Shown one piece after another: positions 19,818 to 29,484 of a stretch of DNA of 64,000 bases. Made by a program: the position numbers and the translations under genes. Source of the DNA: Hydrogenophaga sp. NFH-34 (lineage in GTDB: Bacteria; Pseudomonadota; Gammaproteobacteria; Burkholderiales; Burkholderiaceae_C); the NCBI RefSeq assembly GCF_021401345.1, contig NZ_JACBGE010000008.1:1-64000 (forward strand), in the 5' to 3' direction. Position 1 is the first letter of the stretch. Every line of letters starts with the position of its first letter. The notes under the pieces were generated by a model that did not search any database, had not been told where the DNA came from, and was given only the letters and a program-made list of their open reading frames with translations.

Positions 19818-20441
19818 TCACAAACGCCGGTCCGGCGTCGGCATGAGCCGGTCCACTTCCTGCTGCAGCGTTTGCACCAGCTTGGCGTAGACCTGCAGTT
19901 TCTGGCTGTTTTCACGCAGGCGTTCGGCCAGGCGCTGGGCCACCGCGGTCATGAGCTTGGCCGCAGTGGCCGGTTGTTCGGTGGTCAGGGTTTCGAGCGC
20001 GTCGCGCGTGAGCACGGCGCAGTGCACGTCGGTGCTGGCCAGGCAGGTGGCCGACCGGGCCTCGCCGTCGACCAGGGCCATCTCGCCGATCAGGCTGCCA
20101 GGGCCCAGCACGTTCAGGGTGACTGGGTCGCGCCGACTGATGCGCTGTGCCTCGACCGTGATCTCGCCTTCGAGCACCAGCACCATGAAACCGGTGTCGC
20201 TGGCCTCGCCCTGGCGAATGATGGCGGTGCCCGCCGGGAAGCGGCGCGGTTTCATGAAGCCGACCACGGTGAGGGCTTCGGCTTCGTCCAGCTGCATCAG
20301 CGCGGTGGGCGCGCGCAGCAGGTGGGCCGCTTCGTGCGCGCTGGCGGAGGCTTCGACCGCGGCCTGACGCCGGGCAGGCGCCAGGGTTTCCGGGGCCTGC
20401 CGCGTGCGGCGCGGTCCGAGCAGTTTCTCGAACAGGGACAT
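19818..20441 (-). CDS. Cyclic nucleotide-binding domain protein
   Basis: A 207-residue protein. After a linker of about 50 residues, a Crp-like cNMP-binding domain spans about residues 50-160 (FPAGTAIIRQGEASDTGFMV; LGPGSLIGEMALVDGEARSA). The phosphate-binding cassette has GEMALVDGEARSA, with the Arg. The C-terminus is a helix or coiled coil (LAERLRENSQKLQVYAKLVQTLQQ) instead of a winged HTH, so this is probably not a transcription factor. The ATG at 20441 opens MSLFEKLLGP. The next gene on the strand, upstream, is pirin. Confidence 0.82.
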   Translation of the reverse strand: MSLFEKLLGPRRTRQAPETLAPARRQAAVEASASAHEAAHLLRAPTALMQLDEAEALTVVGFMKPRRFPAGTAIIRQGEASDTGFMVLVLEGEITVEAQRISRRDPVTLNVLGPGSLIGEMALVDGEARSATCLASTDVHCAVLTRDALETLTTEQPATAAKLMTAVAQRLAERLRENSQKLQVYAKLVQTLQQEVDRLMPTPDRRL

Positions 20442-20503
20442 GGGCGTGGGGGAGCGTGTGGCCGTGATCCGGCCATTGTGGCGCCAAAAAAACGGCCGGC
20501 GCC

Positions 20504-21370
20504 TCAGCCCGGCAGCGGAATCCACTCGTCGTGGTCGTCGGGGGGCAGCGGCATGCGCCCTGCGGCCCAGTCGGCCTTCGCCTGCTCGATGCGTTCGCGG
20601 CGCGACGACACGAAGTTCCAGAAGATGTGGCGCTCGCCCAGCGGCTCGCCGCCGAACACCATCAGCGTGCTGTTGGCGCGTGCGGTTAGGCTGTCCTGCG
20701 CGCCGTCGAACACCAGCAACTGGCCGGGCGTATACACCTGGCCGTCGTGCTCGACGGTGCCGCGGGCCACGTAGACGCCCTGTTCGCTGTAACCGCCCGG
20801 CAAGGGCAGGGTGGCGCCTTCCGGGCATTCGGCGTGCAGGTAGAACATGGGCGAATGCGTGCGCACCGGGCTGGTCTTGCCGTAGGCGGTGCCCGCCACC
20901 AGGCGCCGCCAGACGCCGTGGTCGGTCCACTCCGGCAGGTCGGCCTTGGGGTAGTGGGTGAAGGCGGGCTCGCACTCTTCGTCGGCTTCGGGCAGGGCGA
21001 CCCACATCTGGATCAGCTCCAGCCCGCCGCCGGCGAAGGAGTCCGGGTGGGTGAACCGTTCCGAATGCGAGATGCCCCGGCCGGCGGTCATCCAGTTCAC
21101 GTCGCCGGGGCGGATCTCCTGGCGCACGCCCAGGCTGTCGCGGTGCGTGATCTGGCCGCTGAGCAGGTAGCTCACGGTCGCCAGGCCGATGTGCGGGTGC
21201 GGCCGCACGTCGGCCGAACGGGTGTGTTCCGGCGCCAGTGTCACGGGCCCGGCGTGGTCCAGAAAGACGAAGGGGCCCAGGTGGCGGCGCCTGGCGTAGG
21301 GCAGCAGGCGCCGCACTTTCAGACCGTGCCCCAGGTCGCCTTCGCGCGCGTCGATCACCATGTCCAGCAT
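20504..21370 (-). CDS. Pirin family protein
   Basis: A 288-residue bicupin pirin. The metal-site residues are visible in the N-terminal cupin: HPHIGLATVSYLLSGQ (two His) and GRGISHSERF (His and Glu). The C-terminal cupin ends with GGEPLGERHIFWNFVSS, a conserved pirin block. Members act as iron-dependent quercetinase-like enzymes or redox-sensing cofactors; which applies here is not determinable. Two start codons are possible (21370 and 21361). It is divergent from the RlmN-like gene, with about 100 bp between them. Confidence 0.9.
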   Translation of the reverse strand: MLDMVIDAREGDLGHGLKVRRLLPYARRRHLGPFVFLDHAGPVTLAPEHTRSADVRPHPHIGLATVSYLLSGQITHRDSLGVRQEIRPGDVNWMTAGRGISHSERFTHPDSFAGGGLELIQMWVALPEADEECEPAFTHYPKADLPEWTDHGVWRRLVAGTAYGKTSPVRTHSPMFYLHAECPEGATLPLPGGYSEQGVYVARGTVEHDGQVYTPGQLLVFDGAQDSLTARANSTLMVFGGEPLGERHIFWNFVSSRRERIEQAKADWAAGRMPLPPDDHDEWIPLPG

Positions 21371-21471
21371 CGAGGGTCTCCTTGTGGTGGTTGTGGGTCC
21401 ATTGTCGGCCGCCGGGCGGGGGCTGGCCACCCGGGCCGCCATGTCCGACGGCTTGCTGGGACAATGGCGCC

Positions 21472-22530
21472 ATGCGCATCCAGTCCCTGCGCGAGCGCCT
21501 GCGGGCGCTCGGCGCCCTGCCCCAACACGAACACCGCGTGCTCCGCCTCTGGAGCCAGGCTTTGCCGCAGACGGCGGGCAAGCGGGCCATCGAGCACTTT
21601 CTGCCGGCCACGCTGCGCGCCGCGCTGCCGGCCATCGAGGCCGACCTGGCCGGGCTGGCGCAGCTGGAATCGGCCCACCCGGGCGACGACGGGTCGGAGC
21701 GCCTGCTGGTGCGGCTGGGCGACGGGCAACTGGTGGAAAGCGTGCTGCTGCTGCCCGACCGCACGCCGGGGCTGTGCGTGTCCACACAGGTGGGCTGCGC
21801 CGTGGGCTGCACCTTCTGCATGACCGGCACCACCGGGCTGATCCGCCAGCTCGGCAGTGCCGAGATCGTGGCCCAGGTGGCCCTGGCGCGCACCCGGCGC
21901 GAGGTCAAGAAGGTGGTGTTCATGGGCATGGGCGAACCCGCGCACAACCTCGACAACGTGATGGAGGCCATCGAGCTGCTGGGCACGGTGGGCAACATCG
22001 GCCACAAGAACCTGGTGTTCTCCACCGTGGGCGACCCGCGCGTGTTCGCAGAGCTGCCGCGCGGCGTGGTCAAGCCGGCGCTGGCGCTGTCGCTGCACAC
22101 CACCCGGGCGGATCTGCGCGAGCGCCTGCTGCCGCGTGCACCGCGCCTCACGCCCGAAGAACTGGTCGACGCCGGCGAGGCCTACGCCCGCGCCACCGGC
22201 TACCCGATCCAATACCAGTGGACGCTGCTGGACGGCATCAACGACAGCGACGACGAGATCGAAGGCATCGTGCGCCTGCTCACCGGCAAGTACGCCATCC
22301 TCAACCTGATCCCCTACAACACCACCGAAGGCATGCCCTTCCGGCGCCCGAGCTGGGAGAAGGCGGCCGATATGGCGCGCCGCCTGCACCGCCAGCGCAT
22401 CCTGACCAAGCTGCGCATGTCGGCCGGGCAGGACGTGGACGGCGGCTGTGGGCAGTTGCGCGCGCGGGCGGAGCGGCCCGTACAACCGCCTCGGCGGACC
22501 ATCCCGCTCACTGTTTCACTCACGACCTGA
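21472..22530 (+). CDS. RlmN-like radical SAM rRNA/tRNA methyltransferase paralogue
   Basis: A 352-residue RlmN/Cfr-family enzyme. The cluster cysteines are in VGCAVGCTFCMTG (CxxxCxxC), GEPAHNLDNV follows, and the distal catalytic cysteine is in DVDGGCGQLRARA. These enzymes methylate adenine C2 in 23S rRNA and tRNA. The gene is not in an ndk/pilF-type neighbourhood, where rlmN usually lies in this group, so it may be a second copy. The last ~20 residues look atypical and adjoin mobile-element debris. A GACAAT box ends 5 nt before the ATG, suggesting leaderless translation. Confidence 0.85.
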   Translation: MRIQSLRERLRALGALPQHEHRVLRLWSQALPQTAGKRAIEHFLPATLRAALPAIEADLAGLAQLESAHPGDDGSERLLVRLGDGQLVESVLLLPDRTPGLCVSTQVGCAVGCTFCMTGTTGLIRQLGSAEIVAQVALARTRREVKKVVFMGMGEPAHNLDNVMEAIELLGTVGNIGHKNLVFSTVGDPRVFAELPRGVVKPALALSLHTTRADLRERLLPRAPRLTPEELVDAGEAYARATGYPIQYQWTLLDGINDSDDEIEGIVRLLTGKYAILNLIPYNTTEGMPFRRPSWEKAADMARRLHRQRILTKLRMSAGQDVDGGCGQLRARAERPVQPPRRTIPLTVSLTT

Positions 22531-22714
22531 CGGCGGCCCTGGCAGGGGCTTGGTCGCTGCGCCAAGCGCTGTCTCGCGCCGCTGACAGGGGGCTGGTGCA
22601 AGGGCTGGGCGACCACCGCGGCGTGCTTGTCGCCCACGAAGCTGAGCGAGCGGTACAGGCCTTCCATCACGGTGTGGACCTTGTTGGTGCCGCGCCGCGC
22701 CGGGTTGGCCTTGC
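22531..22714. other. Unassigned gap next to the IS110 fragment
   Basis: No gene could be supported here. On the minus strand the IS110 reading frame continues open through this stretch but no longer matches the family; it reads KVHTVMEGLYRSLSFVG and similar sequence that I do not recognise. The stretch probably joins two pieces of mobile-element debris. Confidence 0.4.
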
Positions 22715-23012
22715 CGGCGGCTGCGTCGGCGGCATCATTCTTGCCGCGCTTGCCCGAGAGGCGGTAGGGGACGACGAACTTGGGCGCCATCAGGCACACG
22801 GTGTGACCGAACCGAGCAAACTCGCGCACCCAATGGTGGGCGCCGGAGCAGGCCTCCATGCCGATCAGGCAGGGCGGCAGCGAGGCGATGAGTTCGAGCA
22901 GCTTGCCGCGTGCAACGTTCGGGCGAACCAGCGCGGGCTTGCCTGCTTCGTCCATGCTGTGAACGGCAAAGATGTTCTTGGCAAGATCAATTCCGATGGT
23001 GACAATGCTCAT
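22715..23012 (-). pseudogene. IS110-family transposase, N-terminal fragment
   Basis: From the ATG at 23012 the sequence reads MSIVTIGIDLAKNIFAVHS, then CLIGMEACSGAHHW and GKRGKNDAADAAA. These are the D, E and D blocks of the IS110 DEDD (RuvC-like) catalytic domain. After about 97 residues family similarity stops, before the last catalytic acid and the whole C-terminal serine domain. No terminal repeats were seen. It is a dead fragment lying directly beside the integron cassette array; related IS1111-type elements are known to target attC sites. Confidence 0.8.
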
Positions 23013-23142
23013 GATTTCCCCTTCCAACAAACGCGTGAGTTGATGAGAGTTCGCACTTCCCATCGTGGCGCTTTGATGCCGTATCCCAAAAATGCGCGGA
23101 TTACCCGGGACGGGGATGCCCCTTTCATTCGTTAGGCGTCAT

Positions 23143-23910
23143 ATGAAACTCTATCGCGGCGACTCGGTGCCGAGTAATTCAGGTTCCGGCAAAGCAGGCG
23201 ACAGAGGACGCACGTTCGCTGAATACTTTGTCTCTAATGGCCTCATGGCCAAGTTTTCTGACGGCGGAAGCTGCGCCCTTTTGGATGGCAAAGACTTGAT
23301 CGATCTTGTTCTTGCACATGTGGGATATGAACAAAACGGATCTGAAAAGGCCCTTGCTTATCGCAGTCCTATGCTCTCATTCTCCGAGTGCGAGTCGACG
23401 GCATTGAAATTCACAACTGGACGCCGGAAGGCGGAGAATTTCAATCTATGCTCATTCGAAGATGCTACCCATTTCGTCTGGATGCTCCAAGTCGATTTGC
23501 CGGAAGAATCCTCAGCTGGAGTCTTTGAATTGGGGTTTGAGGCTGACGCGAAAAATCTGAATGAACTCATAGACGATCAGTTGCACCGTTCCCGCCTGCG
23601 TCAGGCTGAGACGGGTGACATGAGCCTCATTCCTGTCGCTATAATGAATCGGGCGTCTGCGCAGCTTGCCGCGGGAGACAAATCGGAGCATCGAGCGATC
23701 TTAGTTAACGTCGTGCGCATGCTCAGTGCAATCAAGCAGGAAGGCAGAAATCCGCTACTTTTGAGCAACACCATCGTGAGGGCATCACGCGACAAACAGT
23801 GGCTTCTGTACCCCAGCGATCCAATGCCTGACGGCTCAGGCTTATCTAGTAGATTTCCGATGAATATTCATCTACATATTCACAAGTACTTTCGTGCAAC
23901 GCCACGGTGA
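23143..23910 (+). CDS. Integron cassette protein, unknown; weak ADP-ribosyltransferase-like pattern
   Basis: A 255-residue cassette ORF beginning 6 bp after GTTAGGC and ending just before GCCTAAC. Those 10-bp ends (GTTAGGCGTC and GACGCCTAAC) are exact inverses. I do not recognise the family. The N-terminus MKLYRGDSVPS with RGRTF, and later MLSFSECESTALKFTTGRR, recall the R-S layout of ADP-ribosyltransferase folds (YRG, then SxS...A..F), with an acidic candidate in VFELGFEAD. That resemblance is by eye only. Codon use is unlike the flanking genes, supporting acquisition. Confidence 0.75.
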   Translation: MKLYRGDSVPSNSGSGKAGDRGRTFAEYFVSNGLMAKFSDGGSCALLDGKDLIDLVLAHVGYEQNGSEKALAYRSPMLSFSECESTALKFTTGRRKAENFNLCSFEDATHFVWMLQVDLPEESSAGVFELGFEADAKNLNELIDDQLHRSRLRQAETGDMSLIPVAIMNRASAQLAAGDKSEHRAILVNVVRMLSAIKQEGRNPLLLSNTIVRASRDKQWLLYPSDPMPDGSGLSSRFPMNIHLHIHKYFRATPR

Positions 23911-23918
23911 CGCCTAAC

Positions 23919-24021
23919 TACTTAGCTGGGGTTACGAACAGCATTCCGAGCTAGATCCATCAAAGGTTCAGTTCCGGCTGTTCAAGACAAAATTCTTTGG
24001 TCGGGACTTCGAGCTGAAATG
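23919..24021 (+). pseudogene. Truncated cassette ORF, C-terminal 34 residues
   Basis: Between the GCCTAAC box and the first complete attC, one frame reads a short C-terminal tail (SWGYEQHSELDPSKVQ, then RLFKTKFFGRDFELK, stop at 24019-24021). It has no start codon. Its position directly before an attC is that of a cassette gene's end. A deletion seems to have fused the first cassette's attC start to this remnant, removing the rest of both. Confidence 0.5.
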
Positions 24022-24028
24022 ATGTGCC

Positions 24029-24095
24029 GCCCAACCCATCATTCCACCGGACCTGCACGAAAAGCCGCGCTGGCCTGTGAATTCAGACGTAAGAC
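24029..24095 (+). other. attC site of the truncated cassette
   Basis: A 67-bp site from GCCCAAC (24029-24035, RYYYAAC) to GTAAGAC (24089-24095). The latter has one change from the GTTRRRY consensus. The inner arms ATTCCACCGGACC and GGCCTGTGAATTC pair imperfectly, as attC inner boxes do. The next cassette ORF starts 12 bp after it. Confidence 0.65.
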
Positions 24096-24107
24096 AGCAA
24101 GCAACAG

Positions 24108-24539
24108 ATGCGCTCTTGGCATGACTTCCATATCACAGGCTTTGCGGTCGCCGGAAAGCTTCAAGAACTCGCGTTCGATCTTGAGTGGCCATACGAGTCA
24201 GAGACGGACGTTCGCAGGGCACAGTTGAAGTTCACGGGAGTCGAGTGCTACTACCTTGAGCACGATCTCGGCGCAAACATCGTTTACGCGTTCTCCGAGG
24301 AATCGCTGGGGGAGTTTTTGACGGAATGGAGCGAAAAGTTCGAAGTCCAATGCAAGTGGGGCTGGCCGTCGTTCTGGCGTGCTAAGCCGCACCCGCCTCG
24401 CTCTTTAGAACTTGAACTGAAGGATTCCCTGGCCTACCTCTCTGAAAAGCAAGTCAAGTGCTTTGACCTTTCCAGTTCGTACGGTCTCAGCGGCTGGGTC
24501 TTGGCGTCGGGCGTTCAAGAGGTGCATATTGCTGTCTAA
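24108..24539 (+). CDS. Integron cassette protein, 143 aa, unknown function
   Basis: A small soluble acidic protein opening MRSWHDFHITGFAVAGKLQ and rich in Trp and Glu (LEWPYESETDV, KWGWPSFWRAK). It begins 12 bp after one attC and its TAA lies inside the GTCTAAC box of the next, the normal cassette layout. It looks like the small immunity-type or stress proteins often carried in cassettes, but I recognise no named domain. Base composition is intermediate and differs from the chromosome on both sides. Confidence 0.75.
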   Translation: MRSWHDFHITGFAVAGKLQELAFDLEWPYESETDVRRAQLKFTGVECYYLEHDLGANIVYAFSEESLGEFLTEWSEKFEVQCKWGWPSFWRAKPHPPRSLELELKDSLAYLSEKQVKCFDLSSSYGLSGWVLASGVQEVHIAV

Positions 24540-24609
24540 CAACTGTCAACCGGACCTGCTACAGCCGGCTCCGCCGCCTTACGCAGTCCGGTTACGGCGG
24601 ACGTTGAGC
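24534..24609 (+). other. attC site of the last cassette
   Basis: A 76-bp site from GTCTAAC (24534-24540) to GTTGAGC (24603-24609), both exact matches to RYYYAAC and GTTRRRY. Inner arms AACCGGACCTGC (24548-24559) and GCAGTCCGGTT (24583-24593) pair with one unpaired base, which matches the extrahelical base that sets strand choice in integron recombination. This is the best-formed attC in the array. Confidence 0.8.
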
Positions 24610-24690
24610 GTCCGCTCCTGACCGTTGGTCGACATGCCCACATCGCCGTCTTGGCCTGTGAACTGGCAAGTAACTTCTCCGGTGCGCTGC

Positions 24691-24909
24691 CTACAGGCAA
24701 ACCAGATCGCCCGCATCCAGCGCCGGCGGGCGCGTCAGGTCGTTGTCGATGCCCATGACCTCGCTGGCGCGTTCGACGGCCCGCCACAGCAGGGGCGGCA
24801 TTTTCAGAATCTCGTCGGGTGACGTGGCCTGCGCGATCCAGTGACTGATCTGTCGGTGCTCGTCCGGGGTCAGCAAGGCCAGGTGAAGCATTTCGTCGAT
24901 GGTTTTCAT
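24691..24909 (-). CDS. Small hypothetical protein, 72 aa
   Basis: A 72-residue helical protein, MKTIDEMLHLALLTPDEHR at the start and an acidic/hydrophobic C-terminus (ALDAGDLVCL). It is just outside the last attC and has the high G/C codon use of the chromosome. No family was recognised, and a Shine-Dalgarno sequence is weak. It may be a real small gene or a remnant. Confidence 0.45.
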   Translation of the reverse strand: MKTIDEMLHLALLTPDEHRQISHWIAQATSPDEILKMPPLLWRAVERASEVMGIDNDLTRPPALDAGDLVCL

Positions 24910-25330
24910 GGGTCACTTCGCTCAAGTCTCTGGGAATGAAACGGATGCTGTCACAGATCGGGTGTGCCAGCGTTCATTTCAAGCCAAGCCGCCACGTCCG
25001 CTTCTCACCGCAACCCCGCCTTCTTCCCCAATCGGTACCAACTGTCGTAGCGTCAGCCCCAGGCTCTGGGCGGCGCGGCCATGGGTGCCGGGGTGTGGGG
25101 GGCGGCTGCTCGGGCAGGTGCCGCGCCAGGCGTTCGATCACGTTGCCCAGTTCGCGGATGGCCCAACAGCTTCATCACCTCGCGCATGAGCAGCAGCTCC
25201 TGGGCGTGCCAGGCGGTCGGCGCGGCCAAGTCACCGGTGTCGGGCGGCATCCGTCAGAGTTTGGGGCAAAAGGGACATGCCCCCGACAAGCAATTTGCTC
25301 GCCAGCGCGGTGGCCGCCGAGCGGTCCGCT
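24910..25330. other. Gene-free stretch with decayed sequence
   Basis: No intact gene was found in these 421 bases. Short frames on the minus strand contain recognisable but frameshifted pieces of a regulator (separate entry), and the part nearest 25250 has an open minus frame with WHAQELLLMREVMKLLG that I cannot place. The stretch reads as degraded DNA between the cassette array and the next intact gene. Confidence 0.5.
25020..25170 (-). pseudogene. Remnant of a sigma-54-dependent activator C-terminus
   Basis: In one minus frame the sequence reads IRELGNVIERLARHLPEQ, like the RELxNVIER block at the end of the AAA+ domain of NtrC-type activators. Further along, in another frame, it reads AAQSLGLTLRQLVPIGEE, like their Fis-type HTH (AAxxLGLTxRQL). 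The two pieces are out of frame with each other and the AAA+ core is missing. This is weak but specific evidence of a decayed regulator. Confidence 0.35.
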
Positions 25331-26089
25331 TCACGACGGCACGGTCCAGCACCGTGCCGTCTCGTGCACGCACCACCGGGTGCCATCTTGCTCAACCCGG
25401 TGGGCGATCAGGTACTCGCGCAGCAGCGCGAAGTCCATCGCGTCGGGCTGGACCAAAATCCAGCGGCGGTCCAGTCCGGCCGCACAGGCCGCCCAGTCGG
25501 GGTCAGCCGGCGCCACCAGCACCGGTTGGCGAGGGCGGGTGAAGGTGTGCGCCAGGTCGTTCCACAAGTTGGGGCTGGTGTGCCGGATATCTATCTCGGC
25601 GGCACCCGGCCCGGTGATGTAGACATGCTCCCGGCTTCGGGGGTGCGTCAGCGAGCGCACATGACCGAAGACGGTGTTCATCAAGCGGGCGATGCATTGC
25701 TCTGGATCGGTGTCGATGGGGATGACCAAAGCACCCTGCTGTGCCAGCAGTTCACGGGCCACGAACAGGTTCACCGTCAGTTCGGCCAATGCCCTGGCGC
25801 GGTGCAGGACGAAGCCCAGCGGTGACGCTGCCGATTCCACCGCCGGTGGTAGTGTCTGCGCCAACCAAACCAGGGGTATGCCCGCGCGCAGCGGGGCTTG
25901 TGATCCCCGGCCGCCGAGCAAGCCCAGCATGGCGCTGAGCGTGTCGCCGCGCAGCAGGTGCACGCGCGCGCTGTTGGGCCAATCGGCCGCCTCTGTGTGG
26001 GCGTCCTCCAGCTGGGTCATGAGGTCCCGGGCGTGCCGGTGAGCAAAGGCCGCGATATCGGGCAGGTGGTGCAACAGTGAGCGGTTCAT
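25331..26089 (-). CDS. Hypothetical protein, 252 aa, divergent from an HTH regulator
   Basis: A soluble protein opening MNRSLLHHLPDIAAFAHRH, with a helical N-terminal half and a C-terminal half that includes VLVAPADPDWAACAAG and LVQPDAMDFALLREYLIAHR. No family or catalytic motif was recognised. A long perfect 11-bp inverted repeat with a 5-nt loop (25335-25361) spans its last codons. The gene is divergent from the HTH gene at 26183 and shares its control region, so the two probably form a regulated pair. Confidence 0.65.
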   Translation of the reverse strand: MNRSLLHHLPDIAAFAHRHARDLMTQLEDAHTEAADWPNSARVHLLRGDTLSAMLGLLGGRGSQAPLRAGIPLVWLAQTLPPAVESAASPLGFVLHRARALAELTVNLFVARELLAQQGALVIPIDTDPEQCIARLMNTVFGHVRSLTHPRSREHVYITGPGAAEIDIRHTSPNLWNDLAHTFTRPRQPVLVAPADPDWAACAAGLDRRWILVQPDAMDFALLREYLIAHRVEQDGTRWCVHETARCWTVPS

Positions 26090-26111
26090 GGCTTGTTCTT
26101 CCCTGGTTTTG

Positions 26112-26188
26112 TGAACAGAAAGTTTATCCAAAAACCAACCGAAAGTGTCTATTTGATGGCACGCCTTACTACGTTTCTGTTCATGAAC
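26112..26188. promoter_or_regulatory. Operator-like inverted repeats between divergent genes
   Basis: TGAACAGAAA (26112-26121) and TTTCTGTTCA (26174-26183) are exact 10-bp inverted copies 52 nt apart. The right copy overlaps a second palindrome, GTTCATGAAC (26179-26188), which contains the ATG at 26183. The stretch between is A/T-rich (AGTTTATCCAAAAACC) and probably holds the promoters. The arrangement suggests a repressor that binds both sides and blocks its own start. Confidence 0.6.
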
Positions 26189-26584
26189 GAAAAAGCGGAA
26201 TTTGCCCAGCGGTTGCGCGACGCGATGGTGCAGGCGGGCTATCCCGTGCGCCCGGTGGTGCTGGAGCGTGAGTTCAATACGCGCTACTGGGGGCGTTCGG
26301 TCACGCTCCAGGGCGTGCGCCGCTGGCTGCGCGGCGAGGCGATTCCGTCGCAGGACAAGCTGCAGGTGCTGGCCGACTGGCTCGGTGTCGAACCCGAGGT
26401 GCTGCGCTTTGGCGTGGCGGTGCGGCAGTCGGTGCAGGAGCGCCGCCAGCGCTGGGAGGACGGGGCGGGTTACGTGGAGCGCGAAACCTTCGAGGCCTTC
26501 CTCTCGCTGCCCGCGCCGCAGCGCAAGATCGTGCGCGAGGTGATCCTCACGTTTGCCAAGGCGCACGAGAGCGACAACCGCTAA
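26183..26584 (+). CDS. HTH (Cro/CI-like) transcriptional regulator
   Basis: A 133-residue protein. The N-terminal half has a phage-repressor-like HTH: TLQGVRRWLRGEAIPSQDKLQVLADWLGVEPEVLRFG, a typical XRE tail. The C-terminal half is a charged helix (VQERRQRWEDGAGYVE) and FLSLPAPQRKIVREVI. The start at 26183 is preferred; 26156 would add nine residues between the operator arms. The flanking exact inverted repeats suggest autorepression and control of the divergent 252-aa gene. It ends just before the metH2 promoter region. Confidence 0.8.
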   Translation: MNEKAEFAQRLRDAMVQAGYPVRPVVLEREFNTRYWGRSVTLQGVRRWLRGEAIPSQDKLQVLADWLGVEPEVLRFGVAVRQSVQERRQRWEDGAGYVERETFEAFLSLPAPQRKIVREVILTFAKAHESDNR

Positions 26585-26593
26585 AATCGCCGC

Positions 26594-26709
26594 TCCTCAA
26601 GGAGCGCTGCAGCGCTGCCCGCCACCCGCTGGCGCAGGCGGTCGTCAGGCTTGAGGTTCCGGGCGTTCACCGCCCCGCCGGCCCCACCGGTTTCCAACGG
26701 CGCTCACCA
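26594..26709 (+). ncRNA. SAH (S-adenosylhomocysteine) riboswitch
   Basis: The core GGAGCGCTGCAGCG, then CAGGCTTGAGG, then CAACGGCGCTCACC match the SAH aptamer. The P1 stem is CCTCAAG (26595-26601) with CTTGAGG (26650-26656). The pseudoknot is GAGCGC (26602-26607) with GCGCTC (26700-26705). A TAAAAT -10 box at 26582-26587 would start the transcript at about 26594. The 3' strand CTCACCAG (26703-26710) is an exact complement of CTGGTGAG (26726-26733), which holds the metH2 ribosome site. Ligand binding should free it (translation ON). Confidence 0.92.
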
Positions 26710-26737
26710 GTTCCCGATGTCTTCCCTGGTGAGCCCC

Positions 26738-29473
<2,736 letters not shown>

Positions 29474-29484
29474 GGACACACGCC

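Larger units (their letters stand above)
23131..24609 (+). mobile_element. Integrase-less integron cassette array (CALIN)
   Basis: The block starts with GTTAGGC (a GTTRRRY box) at 23131 and holds one full cassette ORF, a truncated one with its attC, then a second full ORF with its attC ending GTTGAGC at 24609. Core boxes fit the attC rule (RYYYAAC...GTTRRRY): GCCTAAC at 23912, GCCCAAC at 24029, GTCTAAC at 24534. Base composition and codon use are clearly more A/T-rich than the neighbours. No tyrosine integrase or attI is visible in the window, so this is a cluster of attC sites lacking an integrase. Confidence 0.8.

Noticed and set aside
20466..20503. Terminator for the pirin gene (GGCGCC arms around an A/T run)
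   Set aside because: On the coding strand the T-run lies inside the loop and not after the stem, so it is not an intrinsic terminator.
22715..23012. Complete IS110 element
   Set aside because: Only the first ~97 residues match; no serine domain, ends or second acidic half are present.
24985..25825. Overlapping plus-strand frames in the degraded zone
   Set aside because: They read as Arg/Gly/Pro-rich shadow sequence with no start signal or family match.
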